A stretch of 64,000 nucleotides of DNA from Plasmopara viticola (taxonomy: Eukaryota > Oomycota > Peronosporomycetes > Peronosporales > Peronosporaceae), in contig MBPM02000078.1 of NCBI GenBank assembly GCA_001695595.3, forward strand, positions 291,424 to 355,423, read 5' to 3'. This document shows positions 25,901-37,201 of the stretch, piece by piece. Made by a program: the position numbers and the translations under genes. The notes below the pieces were generated by a model, which worked only from the letters and a program-made list of their open reading frames with translations, did no database searches and was not told the origin of the DNA. Numbering within the stretch: position 1 is the stretch's first letter; each line of letters starts with the position of its first letter.

Positions 25901-26045
25901 TGTTAAAATACACCGCTGAATGCATGGTGAACAGGTGAATGGCTTCACAGTATTTACAAGTACGTTACAGTTAGTAATTACATATGGTAGCCGTTCATTG
26001 GTCAAGATAAATATATTCACTTTGGTTTTTACTTTCTACTCAACA
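25901..26045 (+). repeat. Copia 5' LTR, 145 bp
   Basis: Begins TGTTAAAATACACC and ends TTCTACTCAACA, with the 5'-TG...CA-3' ends typical of LTRs. It is unusually short for an LTR and matches the 3' LTR and the solo LTR at 37,063-37,201. Confidence 0.95.
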
Positions 26046-26095
26046 GGTTAACAGCCGCAACAAGCCTTCCTTCTCAAGCAACGTTCTCGCCCAAT

Positions 26096-27211
26096 ATGAA
26101 CAAGCGCACCGAAGTCCTCCTAGGAAGTGGTAATTATTACCACTGGGAGTTCAACATGAGGATGACCCTGGCGCGGAAGGGCCTCCTGGGACACATCATG
26201 GCCGTCAAGGAAGAGGAGGACGTCACGAAGGCGTGGCTTGTTAATGATGCCAAGGCGCTAGGCATCATTGCTCAAGGCGTTAGGACCCAGCACCAGACCA
26301 AGTTTCGGTCGGCTACGCGTGCTATGGAGGCGTGGGGAACCCTCCGCGATTTCTACAATCGCTCGACACTTCACAATCGTGTTGTGATGACTCGTCGACT
26401 ACATGAGTTCAAGATGGAAAGTGGAACAAGCATGGCAGAGCATCTGGACTCTTTTGACGAGCTAGCAGTGGGACTACAGACTACTGGAGAGCAAATTGAT
26501 GAGTCACGCCGGCTGGTGGTACTTCTCAGCAGTCTACCTTCGGAGTACGACTTGATTTCGTCGATTGTGGAAAATGCAAGGGACATTTCGTTGATGGAAG
26601 TCAAGGAGAAGCTGCTCAAAGAGTTAGAGAAGCTGCAAAGGAAAGAAGCTACAGAGAAAGCGTTTCGTGCAAATGGAAATGCTAGAAGATATAGAGGTGG
26701 ACGGAACTATGAACGAAAGGGTGGTCCTCCATGCAATAACGGTGGGTTCAAGGGCAAGTGCTTCAACTGTGACCAGTTTGGACACATGAAGCGGAACTGC
26801 CCGGCCGGTAAAAGATTCCACAGCGACGACACGGTGTTTGCTGTTGGTGATATGAAGTCATCAGGATGGCTGATTGACAGTGGAGCAACTTCTCACATCA
26901 CCCCACACAGGAAGGACTTGTTTGATTACAAGGCCCTAGAAGCTAGCATCGAAGTTACGATTGCAGACGGGAAGAAGTTGCTTGCCAAAGCAGCCGGCAC
27001 GGTAAAATTGACTGGTTTGAACGGAATGGGGGGTCTCATGATTGAAGTTCTGCACATTCCCGGACTCGACAGAAGGTTGCTGTCAGTTGGCAAGCTGGCA
27101 GAGCGTGGCATGAGTGTGGAATTTTCGCGTTCGTCATGTGTCATTTGGAACAAGAATCAAGAAGCAAGCAATTGCGTCGGGCACAAAAATTGGAAAGTCG
27201 TATTTATTTGA
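26096..27211 (+). pseudogene. Copia gag-protease part, 371 codons open
   Basis: The frame opens MNKRTEVLLGSGNYYHWEFN, a copia-type gag start. The zinc knuckle CFNCDQFGHMKRNC is at residues 222-235 and the aspartic protease site WLIDSGATSHIT at about 258-269. An HIPGLDRRLLSVGKL block near the end is typical of the region following the protease. The frame is intact up to 27,211 and then passes into integrase only through frame changes, so an active gag-protease product is possible but a full polyprotein is not. Confidence 0.9.
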
Positions 27212-28100
27212 CTGTGTTGACTATTCCGGGGCTGACAATCAGTGGCAGCTTTGGCATGCATGCATGGGCACCCCAGCAAGGTTGCGCTGATCAGGAAACA
27301 GCATTTAACTAATTCTATACCAATTATCAAGCAAAGTGTGGAAATATTGTGTGCCGGGTGTTTAGAGGACAAGCAGACGGTCACGGTGTTTCCGTCTCGT
27401 TCAATGACAAAAACCTCACGTGTGTTGGAGTGTGTTCACACAGATGTCATGGGGTCAATGAGAACATTCTCGAAGGGTGGTGCCAAATACATTCTCACGT
27501 TGTGGCTGACTTTCCACGATATGTTGCATTTTTTCTGATCAAGAGCAAGAGTGAAGTGGCTGGCAAGTTCAAGGAGTCTCTGACGTTATATGAAAACCAG
27601 TGGGGTTTACGACTAAGATGTTTGCGATCCGACAACGGAACCGAGCTCGTAAACAAGAAAATGAATATGTCAAGAGAACGGTATTGTACACCAGCGCTCC
27701 GTCCCACACAGCCCGCAGCATGTTACACTACAAGAGCGTTTCGACGGAATGGTGGGCGGAGGCGGTAAATACAGCGGTTTATTTAATAGATTGCTCCAGC
27801 AATACGGTCCATCCTGACGTCAGGTCGTATAAGCCATTTATCAGGATGAAGCCTCGAATGGATCACCGGCGCATATTTGGTTCGCAAGGCTACGCTCATA
27901 CTGACGATGTGAAACGGACCAAACTGGAGCCCAAGAGCTTCAAGTGTATGTTCTTGGCTATGCAGAGAATGTCAAGGGCTATCGCGTGTTTGACTTGGGG
28001 AATGCCAAGATTGAAGTGACCCGCTCTGTAGAGTTGGATGGGCGTGAGGTGGGCGGCATCTACGACACGCAAGAGCTTAAGCCGGAAACAATTGTTTAAG
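27212..28100 (+). pseudogene. Copia integrase remnant, frameshifted and internally deleted
   Basis: The pre-integrase LWHACMGTPARL and the zinc-binding CAGCLEDKQ are followed by VLECVHTDVMGS (first catalytic Asp) and RSDNGTELV (second Asp). After NKKM the sequence jumps to ARSMLHYKSVSTEWWAEAVN. The stretch that normally carries the third catalytic residue is missing. At least three frames are needed to read it, so no integrase can be made. Confidence 0.85.
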
Positions 28101-28138
28101 TAGTTAAGGATGGTGATGAAGTCAATGTTCAGCATCAA

Positions 28139-29370
28139 GTGGATCGAAAGTCTGTTCTGGACGATCACATGGGAGCTGTCGAAGAGACAGTCGAGGATGT
28201 CGATATGGATGATGTGGATCGTACGCCAAGCGCCGTTGTACAGCGGCTAATGCCTTCTGAGAGCCCTGTACGAAACGGGCTTGAGCTAACGGAGTATCAA
28301 CAACCTTCCCAAGTGCAACAAGAAGATCGTTTGGTGTTTCGGCCTGAAGTGGAGCGAACACGAATAAGACGTGAGCCAGTGCTGATGCTAAGAAACGGTT
28401 CCGATGGTGGAGAGTCAACAGAAGGCAGTGAGGGCCCACCGACTTCAAAGCGTGCTAGGATTGACGAAGATGGACTAAATGCGGAAGCCTTTCTTGCCTA
28501 CGCTGTGAATATTGACGATGATACGGACTCACCGACTACTTATACTCAAGCAATGGCAAGCGACAATGCAATAAAATGGCGTGAAGCAATGGATGCTGAG
28601 CTTCGCTCTCACGAAGAGAATAAAACGTGGACATTGCAGCCATGGGGGAAAATTGGACGCGCAATTGGATCACGATGGGTATTTGCCAAAAAGCGTGATC
28701 AGAATGGCGCTATCGTGCGATACAAGGCACGACTAGTCGCGAAAGGTTTCAAGCAGAAGTATGGCGTTGACTTTTTCGAGACACATTCCCCGGTTGCCAA
28801 CATGAATTCGATCCGAATAATTCTCGCGGTATGTGCTGAATGTGGCTATCAAATGGAACAGCTGGACGTCGACACGGCTTTTCTTAATAGCGTGTTGACG
28901 GACAACGTTTTTATGGAAGTTCCGCTTGGTGTCGACAATCTCAAGGATACATATGTCAACTAAACAAGGCTATTTACGGACTTAAGCAAGCAGCGAGTGC
29001 CTGGAACAAGACAATACATCGTGTCTTTGTCAGGAATGGCTTTAAGAGTTGCGGAGCAGATCAATGTGTTCATGTCAAGAGAACTAAAGAAGGTTTTGTT
29101 TACGTTGGACTATATGTGGATGACATGATTATCGCAGCAAGAAGCAGCAAAGAATTAAATCAAGTAAAGGGAGTACTCAAGAATGCTTTCAAGATGAAGG
29201 AGCTTGGTCAGGCAGAATTTATTTTGGGTATGGAAATTGAACACGACAGGTCAGCTAGAATATTGATGATCAAATAGACTCGCTACATCGATGACACGGT
29301 CAAGCAATTCGGTCAACAAGATGCCAAGAGTGTTAAAGCCAACGCGTATCAGGATTGAAGCTGTCGTCAA
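28139..29370 (+). pseudogene. Copia reverse transcriptase remnant
   Basis: An open frame of 274 codons contains the linker and the first half of RT (W-VFAKKRDQNGAIVRYKARLV, QLDVDTAFLN, VFMEVPLGV). A frame change near 28,960 leads to KAIYGLKQAASAWNKTIHRV and the catalytic YVDDMIIA at 29,113-29,136. A stop codon lies at about 29,276. Motif content is complete for copia RT, but the frame breaks make it inactive. Confidence 0.9.
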
Positions 29371-29377
29371 ATAAGTC

Positions 29378-30106
29378 ACCCGCAACGGAAGAGGAACGGT
29401 CGACAATGCGATCAAAGCCTTATCGCTCTTTGATTGGATGCTTGCTGTACATAACGATATGCACTCGGCCTTATATAGCTTACGTGGTGACACAGCTATC
29501 ACGTTTTCTGGAGAATTCAGGATTACAACATGGAGTGCAGCAATTCGAGTAGTACGGTATCTGAAGACCACGCGTCATATCGGTATCGTCTACCGAGGAA
29601 GTGGAAGCGTTGCGATCAAAGCATACTCGGATGCAGATCGGGGCAGCAACACGAATGACGGACGCTCGGTCTCGGGAATTATGGTCATGATTGCAAGCGC
29701 ACCAGTGGTATTCAAGTCGAAGTACCAGCGAACAGTTGCGTTGAGCTCAGCGGAAGCTGAGTATATGGCTCTCAGTTTATGCACACGAGAAGTTCTTTGG
29801 ACGCGGGCAATGCTAATAGACACGGGTCACGAGCAAGTTGAAGGCACACAGGTTTGGGAAGACAACCAAGGTGCTATTGCGTTGGCCAATAACGCCGGAT
29901 ACCATGCTAGGACGAAGCATGTGGACATTAAGCACCACAATATTCGTGACAACGTGCAAGAAGGACTGTTAAAGATCGAATGTATCGGCACGAAGAGTCA
30001 GCTTGCAGATATGCTGACGAAGGCAGTTGGAACCAAGATGCTGAAATCTCTGCGCGAATCCTCCGGAATTAAGACCAAGTCAGCAACAAAGGACACACAG
30101 CATTAG
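29378..30106 (+). pseudogene. Copia RNase H remnant
   Basis: The 222-codon frame (29,438-30,106) carries the RNase H signatures AYSDADRGSN, LSSAEAEYMALSL and VWEDNQGAIALAN. It ends with the QLADMLTKAVGTK block that closes copia polyproteins, just before the purine tract and 3' LTR. The preceding 60 bases (RPYIAYVVTQLSRF) are in another frame. Confidence 0.9.
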
Positions 30107-30119
30107 TGGTGAGTGGGAG

Positions 30120-30259
30120 TGTTAAATTTACACCGCTGAATGCATGTTGAACAGGTGAATGGCTTCACAGTATTTACAAGTACGTTACATTCAGTAATTA
30201 CATATGGTAGCCGATCATTAGTCAAGATAAATCACTTCGGTTTTACTTTCTACTCAACA
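30120..30259 (+). repeat. Copia 3' LTR, 140 bp
   Basis: Begins TGTTAAATTTACACC and ends TTCTACTCAACA. It differs from the 5' LTR mainly by a 5 bp gap near its 3' end and scattered substitutions. Confidence 0.95.
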
Positions 30260-30264
30260 CGAAT

Positions 30265-31160
30265 CGACGAAATAATTATCCAAGTCATGAATTCAATGGT
30301 TTTTTACGCTTGTGTGACATCGAGAAATTGACCAGTAAATAATACTGATCAAGCTTCTGCAACACTTCCATACGATACTTTATTAAGTCCTGCAGTCATT
30401 CTTAGCTACGATCGAGTAACGATTTGTACTTTCTCGCATCTGTGATTGCTGCATCATAGCTCCATCGATATTCTCGGAGCAACAAGTCATACACGCAGCG
30501 ATCATACAATGAAATTAAAAATAAAAGCTTGCGCTACCTTGACATTGCTTGCTGTCATTGATTGACAATTTTGCCGTGTTCTTGTCGAGGCAGTATAGCC
30601 TTTACCAGAAAGCACACAAGATGTCCACAGGCCTTTGACCAGATCAGATTGCAGATATAGCAGAACGTCAAAATTATTCTCATCCATTTGTACGAAACAA
30701 CGCAGTGGCTGCTTATCTTTTGCTGAAGACTATGCAAAACTTATGTGATCATTCGAAGAAGATCCTTGTATTGCTTATATGTTCGCTTGCGCTCGATTAA
30801 TATCGCAGCTGGTGTTTTTAAGCGCTCTGGGTTCGCAAAACAAAAACGTCAGACAGTGAAAACAATAAAAGCACTAGATACTAGATACATTTACTGGCAA
30901 CAAAGCTAAGAACGTTGCTGCGTGTGCAACTCCTGCTCCTAGTTGCTGCAAAGGCATGTAATTATATTTCGGCTGTCAGTACGTCTTTTACCTGAATACT
31001 TTTAAGTAGTAAACGTATGAGTTTGAGTAGCAATTGTTTTTCTAGCACCCACAGCCTTTGATCTTCTGCTTTGTAAACGGCATAGGAATCAAGATAGTCT
31101 TATAAAAGAAGGAAATATGTAAGGATAGGGTTTCGTGCTCGTGAATTTGACAAATTTGTC
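30265..31160 (+). pseudogene. Gene b copy 1 (small membrane protein relic)
   Basis: This is the continuation of block X1 after the copia insertion. It matches 41.32-42.2 kb and, in reverse, 37.2-38.0 kb. The coding remnant near 30,470-30,860 corresponds to the hydrophobic ACATLALLAVIYYM segment and the C-terminal TFTGNK/SFAVCA segment of gene b, with stops and indels. The downstream spacer (30.9-31.16 kb) is also shared with the other copies. Confidence 0.65.
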
Positions 31161-31164
31161 ACTA

Positions 31165-31990
31165 TACTTACCGAGACTTTAACTGACTCTTGACTGCATC
31201 GCTCGGTCTCTGGTCTCGTGATTTTGTAAGGCTAACGCATATTCTAAACGTGACACTTCCTCCAAGTCTCTTGGCTTCAAGAAAACATATATTTAATCCC
31301 AAAGTGTGGATCCAAGCTGACAAACAGAATGAAGCAAAGCTCAAGACGCTTGCTTCCACAGGTAAGCTAGCATCTGTCTGTGATATTTTAGATTTTGCAG
31401 TATCTTCGGCGATCTGCGCTGACAAATCAAGAACCTGTATAAAATCTTTCTCATACGTCTTTCAGCTCACAGGAATTAAGTCTCAATCCGAAATGCTCAT
31501 AGCGGCCGTGTTTTCGAGTGGCCTGAAGTTTTCCTCTAGTTTCGCATCGTCGGTCAGGGAAATGTTTCCGTGACATGACTAATGATTAGCACGCACTAAC
31601 TCTAGCATCAAGTTCACCATTTGTGTAACTAAAAGACGTGGTTCGATAGCTTGGTCAAACTTCTATGCGATGGAACGTGCGTTAGATGATCAGCCAACAT
31701 CGTTACCAGTGAATTCCGATACCAAAATCACCGTTGAAAATTGAACAGCTTTTGATCCTTTCGGGAGTTTCTGCTAAAAGAGATCGATACAGGCGTGCAA
31801 TGCCCTTGTTCATTAAACTGGCATAGCTGAAAAAGCAAAACTTGTGTTAATTTTGTGGCACTCTAAAGCGCGTAGCTTTGATTGAGGCTAGGGTGACTTC
31901 TGATGTGCTACACGTGCAACTTCGATCGCACTGGCTGCGTGAAGCTGGGGATTCACGGGCTTCGGCACACATCCGAAAGCCGATCTCAAA
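31165..31990 (+). pseudogene. Gene A copy A1, degraded
   Basis: Contains exon 2 remnants (LPPSLLASRKHI...VWIQADKQNEAKLKTL at about 31,253-31,352), a degenerate intron, and exon 3 pieces through about 31,990. The stretch equivalent to SQSEMVKAAVLARHES is at about 31,486-31,540. Later pieces include the ERALDDQPTSLP-like and TFGSFC stretches. There are multiple stops, the exon 3 start is lost, and the 3' two thirds of exon 3 are absent. Confidence 0.7.
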
Positions 31991-32170
31991 GGAGTTATGG
32001 CTTTATAACTGCTTTACCTGAGCCAAACACAAATTGATTCATTTGTAGACTGGCTACTGATGTGGTACAGCTCCAGCACGTACTGTATGAACATAATTGT
32101 CTATGTTGGTAGCCTCGCTGTGTTATCGATTTTTGTAATTCTTTTACGTATTTTACAATTTTCTGTCACA

Positions 32171-32599
32171 CTATACTAATTTTGTGATAGCGGCTTCATT
32201 AACAAGTTGCGTCAAGAATTGTGCAATACGCTCTACCCACGGACTGCTAAAGATCGTCATCGTGTGACTGCCCAGCGGGTTATAACATCTTGTGCACCCG
32301 TTACACAACACTTGAGCTAATGCAGCAAGGTGAGTCGTTATTTTATAGTTAGACGCACAATGTAAGATGCTTTGTCTACGGAGATTTCGTACGGCTGATA
32401 TAAGAAAATCACGGTTTGGCGACTCGCAGCTTAGCATCTTTTTCGAACATGGGTAGTAAAGAACTTGTTTATGGTAATTAAGACTCGTAGCGCATGAAGG
32501 TAAAACAATATTCACACCAGGTAATATAAATTGCTCTTGTGGCGTAGAGGAATAGAAAGACTCGGCAAATGTTGGATTGTAAAGTGACGCATCGAACAT
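32171..32599 (-). CDS. Gene Y, 142 aa open copy, unrecognised
   Basis: An ATG-started frame of 142 codons that begins MFDASLYNPTFAESF. The aligned copies at 24.24-24.6 kb and 39.7-40.3 kb preserve the SHTMTIFSSP neighbourhood, but one has a frameshift and the other an internal inversion, so this is the only open copy. It is cysteine-rich (about 11 Cys), with no clear signal peptide or membrane span. No family is recognised. It is transcribed away from gene X. Either it is the surviving version of a real gene, or the open frame is luck within a non-coding spacer. Confidence 0.35.
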   Translation of the reverse strand: MFDASLYNPTFAESFYSSTPQEQFILPGVNIVLPSCATSLNYHKQVLYYPCSKKMLSCESPNRDFLISAVRNLRRQSILHCASNYKITTHLAALAQVLCNGCTRCYNPLGSHTMTIFSSPWVERIAQFLTQLVNEAAITKLV

Positions 32600-32879
32600 T
32601 TACTTGACTTTATCCCATTGGAGACTGGTGAACGCTAGTGACAAAGCTCCTTCCAATAGCTTTAACATAGAATGCGCCGCTGTGAGTGATAACGACGTTG
32701 TCTTTTTTTGAAATCGTTGCTGTTATGACTTTTTAATACACGCCATACGAGAAAGTTGTCAGAGGACAAGCTGCCGCAATTTGCTCGCAAGTTGAACAAC
32801 GGAGCCTCGTATACACACAATAACAAGCCATCGCCTTAACTCGTCGCTTCGTTAGAAGCAAGGCCAAGCGCTAGGTCTA

Positions 32880-33235
32880 TATATGTCAAGCCATTTTAAC
32901 GGCTTCAAGCAGACTGTCTGCCTCGTGACGAACACCGTACTCGAATTGCAAAGCGGTGCAAAGGATCTTCTCCGTATAAATCTGCACTAAGCAGCACCGA
33001 CTCAAAGTAGTTGCTGTCAAGCACCGGTTGCTGACCAACAGAAATCTTGAAGTTTAGCTATTGACATCATGTCTGGCATTGTACTGAAAATTGGACTTTG
33101 ATTAATATTTATACTTAGCGTTTTCTCTTGCATTATCCACACCATTCACGATCGAATACTACACTGAAAAAGTTCCTAAAGAAGTAGAATGACGTACTTA
33201 AGGCGATCAATTCAGGTGTAATGTTTGATCGTGTT
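32880..33235 (+). pseudogene. Gene X copy 2, truncated
   Basis: Matches gene X at 40,360-40,700 (start region near ATGTCAAGCCATTTTAACGG, then RLLTNRNLE), with stops and indels. The block ends abruptly at about 33,235, where it is fused directly to exon 3 of gene A copy A2; gene b and A exons 1-2 are missing. Confidence 0.65.
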
Positions 33236-34135
33236 GTCTATTTCTTATAGACGGGTCACAAACGATGTGCCGGATGTTGACGTTCTTGTCATGATTCACG
33301 TCACGAAAACTGCTCCCTTACTGACGATGCAAAAATAGAAAAAATTGGGGCGGCTCATGACGAGCTAACACGGCTGCTTTGATCAATTCGGGTCGAGAGT
33401 GATTTCAATGTGCTGCAAGACTAGGAGACAAGTTTTGTCAAAGTTTAACGCGATGGAGCTTGTTTTAGATGATCAGCCAACATCGTTACCAGATATTTCC
33501 GAAACCACATTCGCCATTGAATCTCGAACAGCTTTTGATTCCTTACAAAACATTTCTGCTAGTGTATACGGTGATATAGCCTTTTGAGCGTGCGATGCCC
33601 GTGTATTCAAACTGGCATGGCTGACAAGGCAAAACACCTGCTACTTTTGTGGCACTTTCCGGACCGCGTCACTCTGTCTGAGGCTGGGTGACTTTCGATG
33701 TACTACACGCACAAATTCGACTTCACTAGCTGCGTGCAGTCGAGTCGAATTTTTAAAGGTGCCATGGCTACAATTCTGCTTGGCCTTTGCCAAACACAAA
33801 TTAATTCACCTGTTGAGACTACAACGCCTGATCAGGCTGTGGTTCGATCAACCATTCGTCTACGTTGTCGTCACGGGCACTCGGTTCTTGTCTCAAATCG
33901 GCCTTGTCAACGGGTGCAGGTCGTATTTACAAGCAGAGTATTCGTGATATTAGTGCAGGACGTTTATGACCTCTTCGGCGACCTGTTCGGGCTGGCTTCT
34001 TTATATGCTTTTACGGTCTTCCAAGGAGCTTCTTCTGTGCCAGCCTCGACGAACTTTAATTTACAGCCAGCAGCAGTTTGTCGGCTTTCGAAGTGAAGTC
34101 ACAGAATCGCTTAAGGGAATTTTGACATAAATGGA
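33236..34135 (+). pseudogene. Gene A copy A2, exon 3 fragment with inner inversion
   Basis: About 150 bases at the 5' end (33,260-33,400) read as gene A only on the minus strand. The rest reads on the plus strand: AFDSLQNISASVYGD, then ILLGLCQTQINSPVETTTPDQ, then VFVILVQDVYDLFGDLFGLAS. It stops at about 34,135 and lacks the C-terminal third. The same inversion occurs in copy A6 (43,020-43,165). Confidence 0.75.
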
Positions 34136-36035
34136 CACAAGATTGATAAGGCAGCAGGTATTTTCAAGCGCGCTGGCTCGCAAAAACACAGCCAAAAATG
34201 TCAGACACAGTGGTGAATGTGAAAACAATAAAAGCACTGGATACATTTACCGGCAACAAAGCTCAGAACTTTGCTGTGTGTGCAACTCCTGCTCTTAGTT
34301 GCTGCAAAGACATGTAATCATATTCCGACTGTCGGTACGTCTTTTACCTAAATATATAAGTAGTGTAAATATGAGTTAGAGTAGCAAATGTTCTACTAGC
34401 GCCCACAACCTTTGTTTTTTCTGCTTCGTCGACGGCATAGGAATCGAGGTAGCTGTGCTACACCCTACGGAAATTTGGCTGAACGAGATATGTAAGGATA
34501 GCTTTGCAAAGTTGTCGCTTAAGTCACCGAGACTGTGGCTGGCACAGAAAGTGACATTTTTGCGCTCGGTCTCTGTTTTTGGAATTTTGTACGATTAACG
34601 CATATTCTAGATTAGCTTCTAATTCAAACTTGGTACGGATTAAAAGGCGGGAAAAATGAGTATTTCTAGACGCTGGTCCAGATTTATTTCGATCAACAGG
34701 TGCGGCTCAAGTTCCTTGAAGAAAAATTATAAGGCTACGAAACTCGGGAGCTTAACTTTTGGCTTCTTATTGGGCGTGATCTCTAAAATTGTTTAGGTGG
34801 GATCTAAGCATAATCAAGAATGTCTCCCGTTGTGTCGTGCCGTTTCCTACGTCTAAGCTGCAGCGAAGACGACCACACGCCACTTCGACGATAGTATACA
34901 TGGTAAAATCTCAAGTTTTAAATTCTATCATATGAAAAAATTGACTTATCCGGAATTTGATGAGAGTAGAAGCAATAGGGAACGAAGCATTAAGGTGCTA
35001 CTACCACGGTGTGTGTACTTTTTTCATAGACTTCTCCTTAAAATTTAAAGCGAATATGGAGAAGACTGACTTACGCATACCTAATTTGATATGAGCTTTC
35101 GCAGTGCTTTTTACATTGTTGCCCCGAGCTCGTTCAGCGGTAATATTGTGGCACGTTTATCCACGAAAAGGTGACATTTGCAGCCAACCTGGCTTTTCAA
35201 ACTGGTTTATGGCATGCATTCGCTTTGAGCCGTCAAAGGTTGTCCCACTTCTGCCAGCCACTATTCCAGACACTCCTTCTAACTCAAGTCAACCATCACA
35301 AGCTGCAGCAAGGCGATATCGTGACAGTTCGTACAAGTCTCTTGGCTTCAGGAAGACACAAATGGAATCAAACAGTGTGAAACCGAGCCGACATACGCAT
35401 TGAAGCAAAGCTCAAGACACTCCCGCAGGTCAGCTAGCATCTGTCTAAAATATTTTATTTTTTGCGGTATCTTTGGCGATCTGCGCTGACGTATCAGTAC
35501 TTGTATACAATTTTGTTTTACAGAACGCCGTACTGCACGTGCTAAACAATATTCGCTGGCACTACAGTTACGACAGCAGTGTTACGAGGACACGACCGAA
35601 AATGAGGCGTCTTGCGATTGTATACGTATTTTGGCTCCTAGAAATCAAGTTTTAATCCGAAATAATCAGAGCGGCCGTGTTAGCTCGTCACGAATCGCCT
35701 ATATACTTTTTAATTTGCATCGTCGATTAGGGAAACATTTTCGTGGCTTGAATAAAGACCAGCAAGCGCTAACTTCAGCATCCAGTACACCCTTTTTGAC
35801 CTGTGTCCGAAGCTTTAGTAAAGTCGTATGCGATGGAACGTGCTTCAAATGATCAGCCAACATCGTTGCCAGCGATTTCCGATATCAAATGCGCCGTTGA
35901 AAATCGAACAGCTTCTTTTTCCGAAACGATCCTGCTAGTACAGACAGTGATATAGCCTTTTGGGCGTGCGATGCTCGTATTTATTAAATTGGCATGGGTG
36001 AAAAGGCAAGAACTAAGTGCAAGTGAGACGCGTAT
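34136..36035 (+). pseudogene. Gene b fragment and gene A copy A3
   Basis: A b fragment (34,136-34,320) is followed by shared spacer and then gene A. Exon 1 is 34,820-34,902 (83 nt, SCRFLRLSCSEDDH, ruined by a TAG at 34,892). Exon 2 is 35,096-35,428, and exon 3 starts at 35,524 after TTTTACAG. The splice sites are preserved even though the frame is not. Exon 3 continues to about 36,030 and is then cut off at a reversed fragment of gene X. Confidence 0.75.
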
Positions 36036-36039
36036 TCGG

Positions 36040-36150
36040 GGGTCGCAAACATTAAAAGCCAGCTAATGCCATTTATTTTGAAAGAACACGATCGTTCCTG
36101 TCACATAATATATATTTTTTTGACTGCCTCAAGTTCGTGGACCTGCTTCT
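36040..36150 (-). repeat. Inverted fragment of gene X 3' flank
   Basis: The reverse complement matches the spacer after gene X (about 40,675-40,770), including the GAGGCAGTC and GATCGTGTTCTTT stretches. It sits exactly between plus-strand copy A3 and minus-strand copy A4 and so marks an inversion or joining point. Confidence 0.6.
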
Positions 36151-36159
36151 CTCCACGCA

Positions 36160-36768
36160 TAAAGTTTCGAGTAATTAGATCGTGGAACGCGTCATTTCCC
36201 GCTGTGTCTCAATAACACTGCTGTTGTAACTGGATGCGTCATTTCCCGCTGTGTCTCAATAACACTGCTGTCGTAACTGGATGCGTCATTTCCCGCTGTG
36301 TCTCAATAACACTGCTGTCGTAACTGTAGTGCCATTTGAAGAAGCAATGATTGTTTAGAACGTACAGTACGGCTTCTGTAATAAAACTGAAGACAAGTAC
36401 TTAATGTGTCAGCGCAGATCCTCAAAGATACCGCCAAAAATGAAAAATTACAGACAGATGCTAGCGTACCTACTGGAGCGTCTTGAGCTTTGCTTCCTTT
36501 TGTCTGTCTTCATATGTAATTCGATTTATGTTTTCCAAAAGCCAAGAGACTTGCACGAAGTGGCACGATGTCGCCATGCTGTAGCTTGTGATCATTGACT
36601 TAAGTGATGTCATTGGTAGGAGCGACAACTTTTGATAACTCAAAGCGAGCGCATACTAAAAGATCAGGGGACAGATTGGCTACAAATGTCACCTGAACAT
36701 GAATGGATGTGCCGGTCGTTCTCGCTGCCCTTTGGACGCAGGAAGCGGCACGACGCAACACGAGCCAT
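36160..36768 (-). pseudogene. Gene A copy A4, inverted, exon 1-2 fusion
   Basis: The minus-strand start ATG at 36,768 opens ARVASCRFLR. After CGTCC the sequence passes directly into exon 2 sequence (HSCSGDICSQS), with intron 1 and part of both exons missing. Exon 2 and intron 2 follow (36,700-36,370), then a short exon 3 start disrupted by a 47 bp tandem repeat. The same exon 1-2 fusion occurs in plus-strand copy A6. Confidence 0.75.
36189..36327. repeat. 47 bp tandem repeat, about three units
   Basis: Units start at 36,189, 36,236 and 36,283, each containing GCGTCATTTCCCGCTGTGTC and differing by one or two bases. The unit is part of exon 3 of gene A (the VTRTQREMTHH segment); other copies have it once. 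As 47 is not a multiple of three, the expansion shifts the frame. Confidence 0.95.
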
Positions 36769-37062
36769 TGTAAGATTCCACCTATACAGTTTAAAAATCA
36801 CGCCCATTAAAGCGCCAAGACATAAGCTGCTCGGAGCATGAAGGCTTCGGAGCCTTCATTATTTTGTCAGGTACCTTCTAAAGCGCCTGTTGAAAATATG
36901 GGTCAGCAGCGTCTTAAGAAATCCGGGCCAGCGTCTTGATTAAACCAAAAGTCTTTCTTCCCGCCCTTCAGCCCGTATCGTAAGCGTTGGTCTTACACAC
37001 TTCTGAAAACAGAGACCGAGCACAAAAATGTCGTTTTCTGTGCAGTCAAGAGCCAGCCACAG

Positions 37063-37201
37063 TGTTGAGTAGAAAGTAAAACCCGAAGTGAATATATTGA
37101 TCTAGACCAATCAACGGCTACCATCATGTAACTACTTACTGTGACGAACTCGTAAATACTGTGACGCCATCTGCCTGTTCAACATGCATTAATTTCAACA
37201 C
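37063..37201 (-). mobile_element. Solo copia LTR with target duplication
   Basis: The reverse complement of this 139 bp stretch matches the LTRs at 25.9 and 30.1 kb from TGTTG to CAACA. It is flanked by the 5 bp direct repeat CACAG (37,058-37,062 and 37,202-37,206). The internal part of the element is gone, as expected from LTR-LTR recombination. It lies in the spacer between A4 and b3. Confidence 0.92.

Larger units (their letters stand above)
25901..30259 (+). mobile_element. Ty1/copia LTR retrotransposon, complete but defective
   Basis: A 4.36 kb element with LTRs at 25,901-26,045 and 30,120-30,259, flanked by the 5 bp target duplication CGAAT (25,896-25,900 and 30,260-30,264). Gag, protease, integrase, RT and RNase H remnants appear in copia order. 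A purine-rich tract (GTGGTGAGTGGGAG) directly precedes the 3' LTR. The sequence after the 5' LTR, GGTTAACAGCCGC, is not the usual initiator-Met primer site. The two LTRs differ by roughly eight substitutions and two small indels by eye, so the insertion is not recent. The coding part is more GC-rich than its surroundings. Confidence 0.95.

Noticed and set aside
26371..28448. Long minus-strand frames inside the copia element
   Set aside because: They are shadows of the GC-richer plus-strand gag and RT coding sequence.
36189..36327. Regularly spaced repeats that might suggest a CRISPR array
   Set aside because: The units are contiguous with no unique spacers and are a triplicated piece of gene A exon 3.
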